A program made the translations under genes and the position numbers. 64,000 nucleotides of DNA from Epiperipatus broadwayi (Eukaryota > Onychophora > Udeonychophora > Euonychophora > Peripatidae): positions 1,129,239 through 1,193,238 of the forward strand of contig JAQFVV010000185.1 in NCBI GenBank assembly GCA_028023455.1, read 5' to 3'. This document shows positions 34,816 to 45,888 of the stretch, piece by piece. How positions within the stretch are numbered: the first letter of the stretch is position 1; every line of letters starts with the position of its first letter. The notes under the pieces were generated by a model, which did no database searches, was not told where the DNA came from, and was given only the letters and a program-made list of their open reading frames with translations.

Positions 34816-37000
34816 ACTATTCTGTCAAATACTTTTTATGACAGAAAATGCAATATTTGCATCTTATTGAATTCATAGAACAAACATATGCCTTTCTCTT
34901 GTAAAGGATGGCAACTTTATACCACTTCAAGCATTTTCAGAGCATAAATGCTTCTAAGTCTCATCATTTATTTTTCATTCAAATTTTTAAATGTTTTGGA
35001 GTAATACATAATAGTGTACTTAAATTATTAAAGAATATTTTTAATTGATTTCATAAATTTGAGAAATACCTATATTTATGTACATATTCCTATATGCAAA
35101 TACATTTGTAATGATATAACAATTTGTACTTATGTTGTTTTTCACTTTCAGTACTTAAGGTTTGAATCATGCATTAAAATACTTATGAGTTTAGTACAAT
35201 AAATATGTTTGCATTGATATATAAAATATGAAACATTTAAGATTATAAAATTAATTAAAATCTGTAAAGTATTGAATCATACATAAATTGATTTAATAGA
35301 ATATTTATAACCAATTTTTATTTTATCTATTTCTGAGTTTCATATTGTGGCACTCTCTTAAGAATAATAATATGTATTTATCATAACCAATAAATATTAT
35401 ATAATGATTATTACAATTTTAAAATAAATTAAGCATTTTGGTAAAGTAGCCAATCAATTTTAATAGCAGTGGGTACATTTTTATGAGAAAGAGAAAATCA
35501 AAAAAACCAAATATATTATTTTTTACAATAAAGTAAGATTTTTAAATAAGGTCATGCATATTGCAAAAATGAAAAGTTTATTTATGGCACATTATTTTTC
35601 TATTTTATATTATTTCACAATGGTTAGCAATAGATAATTTTAATGATTAAGAGAAATATTAAGATTTATTCAATTATAATCATCATGAAAATATTAATGT
35701 AGATTTGTTTTATAATGTAAGTAAAATATAAAAAATAAACAGAAGCATAAAACTAACATTTCTTTTTCTTAGTAATTAATAATTTATATTTCAAAAATAT
35801 TTCAGGAATGTTTTTTTTCATGTAGCATAACTTTTTTTTTAAGATTATATGCAAAAATTTTATTTTATTTGACTTTCAAATTTATTTAAAATATTTTTCA
35901 AAATTTAGATAGGTGTGTTTTAAAAATATATAATTAAAATTATATAATTTTTGAAATATACAATATGCTATGAAAAATATTTTTTAAATGCTCCTTTATT
36001 TTAATACTCTGATTAACAAGAGAAACGCATTTTCTTCTAATTAGCATGGCAATAATTTTTATGATCATAAAACTATTTAGCTGCTTGTAAATAACAATTT
36101 TATTTATAAAATATTGCTTCAGATATCTTCAAAATATAGTTATTATTTATGTTAAATTTAAAAAAAAATTTTTTGGTTTGATATTCCTAATTGACTTCTG
36201 AACATTGTAGACGTTTTTACATATAGAAAGCAGATATATTCTCTTTTTTTACAATTAATAATGATGTTTTTTACAAACTACATTCAAATTATAATATATA
36301 AAATATTTGTTAAAACACACAGATATCAATTTTCGTATGGTTTTTCAATTTAATTTAATTAAAGAAATTACTTGCACCTTTCTGACTTCTAAGTTCTAAG
36401 TATATATTGGATCAATATTTCCATACAACCTTGCTTTTAAAAATAAGTCGATTCCTTATTGCAGTTAAAAGTCAGAAATTGAAAGTAAAAAAGCTTTGTT
36501 AAAACCGGTATTTTAATGTAAACATGTAAATACATAGAAAAATGCTCACATACACATTAATATTTATTTATTAAAATGCTAAGATACTAACTGAATGATT
36601 CCAGTAATTACAATATTTTGATTAAATCAATATTTAATATAGCAGAAGTCATATATTTTTCCTTCTAAAAGTTCTTTGAAAATTTCAAGATAATTTTTTT
36701 TTTTAATATATATTTTGCCTATGAAGTATAGTCTAATGAAAAAGAGTCTACTATATCTAGTATATATAGTGCTATTAGAAAATGTAATTTCATCCCGCAT
36801 TGCTAATTTTTAATTGTATGTTTACTTGATATACATCATAGCTAAAATATTTCAAGATAAATAATCAATATTTCTACTTAATTTCAATATCTGCATGTAT
36901 ATATTAAATACACTTGTCCTGATCTTTATAATTTTAAACGCTTGAATGCAAATCTAAAAATAATTTAACTACAGCGAGTATATCTATATGTCAGGTGCTA
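34816..37000. other. AT-rich non-coding DNA
   Basis: There are long runs of A and T only, with no supported feature. Confidence 0.5.
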
Positions 37001-37163
37001 CCCTCAGTCTACTCTCAGCTCCATATGTAGCAGTTGATGTTTTGACCTTTATATATTGAACCGGTTCATCGTGTTATTGAAAACTTTTAAAATTTTATAA
37101 CTAACTTTTGGCAACTTTGTGACTGAGATGATGGATTGGCCTTCAAGCAGAGGAGTAAAATAT

Positions 37164-37247
37164 CATTGATAGATTAACCATCAATGGTACCTATGGCCAG
37201 ATCGAGGCTATACAAAGCATAGCCTACAATAATTTTCTAGGCCATAG
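37164..37247. repeat. Cluster of nested short inverted repeats
   Basis: CATTGAT (37164) pairs with ATCAATG (37180). CTATGGCC (37191-37198) pairs with GGCCATAG (37240-37247). Inside the latter, AGGCTAT (37205-37211) pairs with ATAGCCT (37219-37225) over a 7-nt loop. The cluster sits in a less AT-rich block at about 37000-37430, which may be a decayed transposon. Confidence 0.55.
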
Positions 37248-37470
37248 CATTCCTCGACTGCTAGTTCAACATCCTACATTCAGAGTACTTTATTTGTTTT
37301 CAGTATAATCTGACCATATAAATTATATGTATCTGGCAAGCTCAGATGATAGTCCACAAATCTAGTACTTGCAACATTCCATGCTAGCTCATACTAGGTA
37401 TTAGGGGTCTGGCACATTTATTTAACACAAAAAATAACTATACTCTTAAATTAATGGTGATGCAATGACA

Positions 37471-37489
37471 AGAGAGAGAGAGAGAGAGA
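37471..37489. repeat. (AG)n microsatellite
   Basis: A short uninterrupted AG run. Confidence 0.9.
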
Positions 37490-37679
37490 AAGAAAGTAGA
37501 CCTAATAACAATTAAGTAAACATTATTTATTTATGCACACACATATATTTAATGAATATCACTTAATAAATTTTGCATAAAAAATATAAATGATTACTTT
37601 CAGGCTAAAATTATGATAATATTTCATTAAGGTTTATTTCATTTAAAATAAAGTGTCTAAACTGTTATTTAAAATATAT

Positions 37680-38480
37680 ATTTACCCAGGTTTGCATTTG
37701 TATGTATTTCCATTGGATTTGATTACAAATGGTTGGGTTTTTGGTTCTCCATCAATGACTTTATAGCCTTCCAGATTTCTATCAAACAATGGGAGAGAGA
37801 AAGTATGTAGAAACAGCTGTTTACAATCTATGCATTTCTTCCAGGTGTTGATTCCAGGTAAGAACAGTTGACTTTTTTGATGAGGACTAGGGCATAAAGC
37901 CCAGATAAACATCATATGGTTGTAAAGCAACACATGTTGTTAACTCTATAGCCTCTGCATTCATTAGAAGGAATCTGAATGGATCTGACTGTATAGAAAG
38001 AATCTGAACTGAATCCCAACTGAATCTGAACTGAACTGAATAATAATGGATGGCTGCAACTTTTTATACCTTTCCTCTCTCTTTCTCTCATTGTTTTAAT
38101 TCCTTATTGCAGTTTTTTAAATTTTAATGTAACTTAAATCTGTTTTTAATTTATTTTTACATTGCATATTGTGTAATATTTTTCTTAGATTAATCACTTT
38201 TATGAAATAGTTTACATATTTTTAATTAATTCAGTTATCAGTTTTACCCCTTTTTAGCAGCCAGTAATATTTTAAACTAATTACATTTTCAAAAGTTTCC
38301 TTTTGCAAATTAATTTTATTCTAACTTTCCATATTTACTTATTTTTATATATTTTACTCTTTTAATTTATAAAAAGGAGAGAATAAATTTTAAACCTTTT
38401 TAGTTTAGATTTTTTCCCACCCTCTTTTAGTATAAAAACTTTTTTATTTTAAAAAAGAGAAAAAAAAATGATGCAATCTT
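37680..38480 (-). mobile_element. Possible old LTR fragment
   Basis: The minus strand has a promoter-like GGTATAAAAAG (TATA at 38061-38068). It is followed downstream by repeated TTCAGATT/TTCAGTT motifs at about 37975-38045, the same arrangement seen after the TATA box of the young LTR. An 83-codon minus-strand frame at 37682-37933 lies further downstream and shows no domain. Termini are not recognisable. Confidence 0.35.
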
Positions 38481-38734
38481 TTGCTTTTGCAAATTTGCAT
38501 CTCTTAAAACCTATGCTAAAAACATATGTCTTTCTTTCTATCTTCATTTTTATTAATAATTTAATCATTTATTTTTAATTATAAGTATGTATCACTGTAT
38601 ATATGTTTGTTTTGCAACATATATGTCACTAGCATTATATTACATACACTCCAGTTTGAGAAGTGAAATGTGTCAATTTGACCTATTTTAGCTCTGACAT
38701 TTTATTTTAGCTTTACCCCATTTGAGTTTTTATA

Positions 38735-38759
38735 TTTATTTATTTATTTATTTATTTAA
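38735..38759. repeat. (TTTA)n microsatellite
   Basis: About six TTTA units. The DNA from 38760 to 39530 is somewhat less AT-rich but has no open frame or repeat partner in the window. Confidence 0.85.
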
Positions 38760-39536
38760 TATTTTTCTATCAAATAAGTTTTGAATTGCTATAGATTGAC
38801 AAACTACAGGGATGATTTTTCTATGCTACTCTACCCTCCAGACCATAATCTATGTTGACTTGCAATGATTATGTCATATGTGAGGACCACCAGGGACAAT
38901 ATACATCATCATAATGTGTAAGGAGAAGTTTAATGCTGCAAATGGCAGAACACATCTGGTTTATATCCAACTTATGCAATAAAAAAAAAAAAAACTATTT
39001 ATTGAGATGCTGGAAATTTCTTTGCCAGCAGATTGAATGATCCCAGGACTGCAGCTTAAAAAATATGGAATCACTTGCAAATGGCAATATGCATCCACTG
39101 GCTATTCGGTATATGCTAAAAGCAAGGCTTATTATGACAAGGTGGAAATTTTTCTTCCAATGAACTGATTTGCTGTAAGGGATGGGACTATTTCTCCCAG
39201 CATGTTGGATGGGCCAAGAACTTTCTCTACTGGATTCTCACTCTAGAAATAAAAGATTATATCTATGCCCTCATTATGTGCCCATTAAAGGTCTTTATGT
39301 TTACACAGTGACAGGTTACACATAACACACTTTCTGTGACTTTTATTTATGCCTTCTCCCTTACGCCATAAACCAAAACACAATCTACACTTACATTATT
39401 TTAGAACATTTTATTTACTTTACTATATTTCATCTATCTTTTATTCCATCTTGCTAACTCTCAAAAAACATTTTATTTTATTTATTTAACTTTATCTCCA
39501 TTATTCTTATAATCCATGTATTTATTTGTTTTATAT

Positions 39537-39905
39537 CAGACCACTCATAGAAGTATGGAGAGATGCATATTGGGAGTAACAAGAAGTGTTCAAAACATAA
39601 TTAATGGGTAAGTGAATAAACAGGTGTTATTGATCTCATTGAAAAAATTAAAAGACTGAAGTGGAGTTCAGCTGAACATATTCCTAGAAGAGATGATAAT
39701 AGATGAACAATTGAAATCTTAAACTGGATTCCAAGAGGTTGTAAAAGACCCAGAAAAAGACCACATGTGAAATGGATGGATGAAATAAGAAATTGTGCAG
39801 GGATAATGTGGAAAAGAGAAACTAAGGATCAGAGAAGATGAATTGAACTTGGAGAGACTTTCATCCTGCAGTGGATTGATAATGGTTGTTGATGATGATG
39901 ATTGT
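39537..39905 (+). mobile_element. RTE LINE 3' tail fragment
   Basis: It begins within the post-RT region ('agaagtatggagagatg') and ends with 'gttgatgatgatgatt'. It aligns with 58715-59070 and lacks everything upstream. It is a strongly 5'-truncated insertion. Confidence 0.85.
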
Positions 39906-42900
39906 AATAAAAAGTGTATGTATGTTTAAGTAATTTTTATTTATTTAATGGATTCAGGCTCCACTTGACATTGAACATCAGGAAATAAAATCAATGCATA
40001 CACTTTTATACATATATATTTAAATAAGCCTTGAAAATGTTTTCTTTCATATGATAATGATGATTTCTACACAGTCACTATTGGCAATATCATGTTAAAT
40101 CCTATAGAACATAAGTTACTATACATAAAATGGACATGAAATAAATATTCAGACCAGATTCTATTACATATAAAGATGTTTACTCACTATTTAAAGCAAT
40201 AACAAAATGATAATTCATTATGAAATATTTGTCAGACAAATATAATTCACTTTTTTTTAATACTACCATTTCTTCAATCTCTTTATTTATTTATTTTTAG
40301 TTTACATGCATGTGAAAAATAATAGTTATTTATAAAGTGTCCATGGTGTATTTTGATCAGTTTTAAAATAATATTTCAATTAAAAATATTATAACTTTTT
40401 TTATGATTGAGCATATTTGCCACAGAATAAATCTCTGGCCTTTAACACATGCGTGATATAATCCTATGTATTGCTGTTTATTTATATCATAAGCTGCACA
40501 GCATACATACTATTTTATGTCTATTATGGACAAATTGTATTTAATACACTTTTCTTACAATAATAATCTTAGGATGTGGCCACTTTACATTGGAATCCTA
40601 ATGTAACAATAACCACAGTAGGTTATTTGAGGTGGTATTTTGAATCCAACCCTGAGTTACTTGTGATATTCATTACTTAACTGAGATAGACCTTTGGATC
40701 TGACCCCACATTTATAGATCAAAAGTATGAGTAAATTCACCATACAGATTTTCTGTAGAATAACTACTTAGCAATAATCTAATAATTCCATGAATGTAAT
40801 AAGTTCTAAGATAAATATAATTTAACTCACATTAATTAAAATGAGGGCTAATTTATGCACAAATGAACTTGAGCCAGATTTGAAATAAGCCTTTAACTTA
40901 AAACACCATTAATTATATTACATACATTTTTATTTTTTTTCTCATTTAGATATATTTTACAAGTGTGCACATTTGTTTTAAAATGAATGGTCTACATTTA
41001 ATTATTTTTCTATCAATTTCATGTTAAAGAAAAAAATAATCGTTAACAAATAATAATATTGGCAAGATGGAGTGAATTTTTAATACAAATCTTTTTTTAA
41101 TTTCAGTTGCCTTAAAACATAAGTAAGTATTTGTTTTCTAACTTTTGCTTCCTGTTTGAATCTATCAATTATATATTATTTGTTATTATTAAATATAAAC
41201 TAAAATAAAACTTAAAATGGGTAATGTTAGAATAACAATTTCATTAAACACAAAGCAAAAGTTTTGATGTCAGGCTCCCTTATAGTTTATTGATAGGTTT
41301 ATTTCAGTCTAATATTTTTTCTATGCTGGCATGGTATTGATTAATTTTATTTGTAAGTTGCTGTAATTCTCTTCAATAAATGTCTTTCTTTGAAATTTGA
41401 ACTTTAAATGTATTTTATTTTATTTTAATGAGACTCCTTTGAATATCAGATCTATCACAGATTCAGGATAGATGTCAGCATTTGGCAATGGTTCTAATTA
41501 CTCAGCATAACGATATGCAGCTTTAATAAAGTAAGAATCCAAATTGATTGATTTTAACAAAAAAATGACTATATACATATTTTAACATTTTGTTTTAACA
41601 GCCTTGGATCTTGTTTCTCACACCTTTAATATTGTTTTTAACACTGCTAATAATAACTTATTATTGGCACCTTTATGAACAGATTTTATTTTAATTACTA
41701 AAATTTTAAAAACATTTTCATTATTTAATTGTTTTAACTTGCAAAATACTGTAGTTATTAAATTGTTTGCATTTTTCTCTTGTTTTTAAAACTCATCCTA
41801 AAACCAGCTTAATTTTTTCTTTAATTATTTAAAATTTATTTCAGCATAAATATACTAAGTATGTTAAAATAGTATGCTTATTATGCTTTTGTCTGATTAG
41901 TAGTCATAATCATAGCTACTATTATTCAATAAAATTTTATATTTATAGAAGAATTAGAAAAATAATGATTTACATAAGATTTATATATAAGGCATAAATG
42001 AATTTATTTACACGAGCCAATTCTTTGACTGGAGAATGTAAGATTTTTTCTAGTTGATTGCATATATATTATTGCTGATGTTTCAGTCCACTTTAACTTT
42101 CTATTTAGCATTGTTTTTTTTTCTCAGAAGAGCAAATATTTGGCAGATGTAGGTTCAAAGCTGTGGCTGTGTTTCGACCAGTGTTTGAGGAAGATGTGTT
42201 TAATGTCAGTATTAGTTTTGCTCCATTGTATTGATATTTGTATTGCATAATTATTGTACAAAGATTGTCACAAGATTCTCCAAAGAAAATTAATTGTATT
42301 TCAGTTTATGCTATTGCATATAAATTTATTCACTACTTGGGTAAACTACTCTAAGAGCAGTTTACCTTTCATATTGTAATCAGGTGGTTCAAGCCAGAAG
42401 GAGTGCAATCAGTAACTATTTTTCAGTGCATATTTTATTTATAGTGTGGTTTTCCACCAGTATATATGGTAATCATATTAAGAGATTCCATCAGCATGAG
42501 TAGGGTTTTTTTATTTTATTTTAATGTAGAATATTTTGATGATGTGAATAAGAGCTGAATCTTTGGATCTGATGTTAGAAGATCTTATACATAGGTCTTC
42601 ATTAAAATGGATTATAGAAATTGAAGATAATCTCAAATAAATAAAGTTTTTCAGGATATGTTCTGTCCAGAAGTACTCAATTAAATTGTAAAACGTTAGA
42701 TAAACCTGTCCAAATGTTAAATGTTGTATGTCCTTCATCATTAATATTTACTTATCATAACTTTGCATGCCTTAAATCATTTTTACATAGAAACTATAAT
42801 CTTTGTAAATTCTAATCTGACTGGGAAATCATTATTAAAACATACATTAATGATTTATATAATATCAGATATAAAGATTGAACTTTTATTCACATTATAA

Positions 42901-44218
42901 AACATTCTACACCAAAATTAGAAACACATCTACTCATGATGATGGAAACCATGAATATCACTATCACACATACATGGGAAAACCCAAACTACAAATGCAA
43001 TATGAATTGAAACATATAAATTAGTCTTCATACCAAACATCAAACTAGATTCTGATCAGACTTCTCACATAGTTTACAAAATTCTATGCTCTCAGACTAG
43101 TTGCAGAACATTATACTATGGTAAATCCCCATGCATATCTCTTAACATCAATATCAATACAGACAAGCTGTTGATAAGACCAAACATAGTTTCATTTTTA
43201 TAGCACTAGAAGTTTGCTGGATATACCTCTGAATCTTCCTCTGCTTCTACTGCTTGTATAGAATAACATGATGTCAAATTTAGGTCAAGAAGGTTTTGTA
43301 TAAGAATAACATCCATGCTATAAACTAAAAGGAATAATGAATTCTTCTCTCCAAGAAATAGACCCTTTAATTCATATTTTTTATATATCTATAATCTATT
43401 TGTATTCCATCTTTTTTCAGATAATCCTTTTGCTATGATTATGATATACAAATTTCTTGAAAGCACTGAGTGCTTTTAGCAGTACAATTGACACTTTAGC
43501 TTCACTTTTAATTGTGTTTTATTGCACTTAAATATAGTACATATATGAATTTTGATATTCAAATAAAACACCAAACCTGCAGTTTATTTTCAATAATCAA
43601 ATCGCAGCAGACAAAACCTTAATTCAGAACAAATGTTAGATGAAAATTACAATTATTTGGTGGAAAAATATTTTGAAAACATTTCATAAACCAGTCCTAT
43701 GATGACTAAAACTCAAGAGTCATATACAACAATCAAAGCTATAAATTTATTTTTAATATTTGAATGATTATTGCTTGTGTTGTAGTAGTGGTAGTGGTGG
43801 TGGGGGGGTATAATATACTAAGACTCAAATAATGAGTATGTTTCAATACAGGAATTTTGAACTCTTTAAACGATTTTCCCATTATGCTATTATATTACTG
43901 AGAGTGCCGACATATAATTCTGCTTCACATCATTCTCCTATCAATATTTTTCATGTTATATTGCTGCTTTTATTTATTTGATGGCAAAATATGAAACTAA
44001 AATAACATTGAATTATTAATAAAAACAAAACTCTCAAAATATCAGTATTTCATTGCTAAATCTAAAATAAAGAGATGAATCCACACTTTGAAAATCACTC
44101 CTCAATAACTCCAAATGTGAAAGATTGTCAGAGCTATTGAGAGTACATTTTCTATTATGTCAATTATAGAAACAAATTTATTTTCCCTATATTTTACTTC
44201 CATAATTTATATATATAT
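39906..44218. other. AT-rich DNA with one weak exon candidate
   Basis: No gene is supported. At 42128-42204 a frame (EEQIFGRCRFKAVAVF) follows a strong polypyrimidine-CAG acceptor and precedes a GTCAGT donor-like site. It stands alone. A G-rich run lies at 43782-43808. Confidence 0.4.
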
Positions 44219-45166
44219 TGTAACGAGCACAGACGTTCGTTACATTGTTTTTTTATATATAATTATTAAACAATTAAAATAAAAAGTTCGCATTTAAAAA
44301 CTTTCTTTAAAAATTAAAAATTGAAATTAAAATATCGTCTTAAACTCTTATCTATTAAGTCGCACAGATAATAAAAATTATTAAAATAAAATTTTTATTA
44401 AAGAAAAAGGTATTTTTAAAACTAAATTTTAAAAAGATTTGGAGATAAAATTATATCTCTAAATCTGTCTTTAAATATATTTTTGATTTGGAAAACAGGG
44501 TAATTAATTAGAAATGGAAATGATTGTTAATTAGTTAAATGTAAACCAGCCTTGAGCATTTAAATGAAATAACTTCAGTCAGATAGAAAGAAAACAATAG
44601 AAGCGGATTAGCCAATGAAAGAAATCCATTTGGGAAATCGGACCTCAGCGAAAGGATCATTACATCCATGACGCAATGTTAATTCAATCCTTGACAAGAA
44701 TATAAAAAGGACAAGTTTGGAAATTATTAGTTAGTGAGTGACTGGAAATTGATTGATTATTGACGATGTAACAGCTAGGTGTTAGCGCTGGGGGGATTGA
44801 AAAAGACGCACAGCTTCAATCCCTTCAGTTCTGCTAAGAAAGAGAAAAAAATGGGCCATCGTTTATACAATGAGGACCAACTACACGAAAAACAAAATCT
44901 CCAAAGGATAAATAAATGTTTGTATGTGAATTACTGGCAGTGGCTACTTTATTCTTTTATATCCTAGTAAATGATATTATTAAATCTCGCTATTCTACTG
45001 AGCTAGTGACATGGGCTAACGACCGGAATCAAAATTTAAGAAAAAAAAAAATATATTTTTTTTTGACTCACGTATCTGCCTACTTTATAAATTTTTCTAG
45101 GTTCAAATGCCTAGATGGCGCCCCGTAGTGCAGTTTACGTTAAGTCGTTTTCTCCGGATCGTTACA
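44219..45166 (+). repeat. 5' LTR, 948 bp (deleted form)
   Basis: It matches the right LTR except for the loss of 1,301 bp between two ATAAATAAAT direct repeats (single copy here at 44908-44917) and small A/T-run differences. The first 26 bp form an inverted repeat, TGTAACGA...TCGTTACA. The end is ATCGTTACA-like (GGATCGTTACA). Small frames at 44779-45128 show no domain. Confidence 0.85.
44701..44710 (+). promoter_or_regulatory. TATA box of the 5' LTR
   Basis: TATAAAAAGG is conserved at 46371 in the right LTR and at 2052 in the solo LTR. Confidence 0.7.
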
Positions 45167-45167
45167 A

Positions 45168-45185
45168 TGGCGCAACCAACTGGGC
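45168..45185 (+). promoter_or_regulatory. Primer-binding-site-like sequence
   Basis: TGGCGCAACCAACTGGGC starts one base after the LTR end. The TGG start, complementary to the CCA of a tRNA, and the position are as expected. I cannot assign the tRNA without a tRNA set. Confidence 0.65.
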
Positions 45186-45381
45186 CGATCTTTAATAAAC
45201 CACAAATACCCTGAGCAAATTTTGTCAAAATGAAATAAATGTTTTATCTGCTTACATAAGTCGGATATTTTTAAATTTTATAAAAGCACTGCCAGGAAGA
45301 AATTGCGCATATATATTAAATAAAAGAAAGTATAAATAATTTTAAAACTAATTTTTGTAAATTAAAAAGAAAATCAAAAGG

Positions 45382-45663
45382 TTGCATTGGATATGTCTTT
45401 TTTTTGTTAATATATATTTATGCGTTAACGTGTATAGGCGCACAGCCACAGAAGTTTATGATCGAAATGTGGTACCTTACGATGAGTACCGTTGGGAATT
45501 ACGTCAGTGTAATCCTATTTATGCATTTCAATCAGTCATAAATAAGTTGGTGGTAGTTATAATTGTGCTGCAAATATACACGTATAAATCCATTATCTTG
45601 GAACATATTTATCTCAATGCAACCTTCCTAAATAAGTTAAATAATTTGTTTGTCATGCCGTAA
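45382..45663 (+). CDS. Small open frame in the internal region, function unknown
   Basis: This 93-codon frame is the only sizeable one between the LTRs. It begins with a hydrophobic stretch (ICLFFVNIYLCVNVY) and has a second hydrophobic stretch near residue 58, so it could be membrane-associated if expressed. Its DNA contains 'taccttacgatgagtac' near 45472, related to a module inside the long LTR (47507), so the frame may be incidental to a repeated non-coding module. Confidence 0.2.
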   Translation: MHWICLFFVNIYLCVNVYRRTATEVYDRNVVPYDEYRWELRQCNPIYAFQSVINKLVVVIIVLQIYTYKSIILEHIYLNATFLNKLNNLFVMP

Positions 45664-45888
45664 GTAAAAATCAAATGGATAAAATAAAATAGAATTCTCG
45701 GGGGGAGGGTGTAAACGTAAATGGTCCTTAGGTAGGCGATGGTCAACATTTTCTTTTTCTTTTTGTATAGAGTTTTTTGTAAAATTATTAACCGAATGTT
45801 TGTAAATTTTGTTAATACCGTAATTACTAACCCTAAGTAAAATATTTTTTTTTTTTTGATCATTTTTTTTAAGTAACTTTACTGATAT

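Noticed and set aside
45695-45715. Polypurine tract (GGGGGGAGGG) for the second LTR element
   Set aside because: It lies about 175 bp from the 3' LTR rather than next to it, so it does not fit the expected position.
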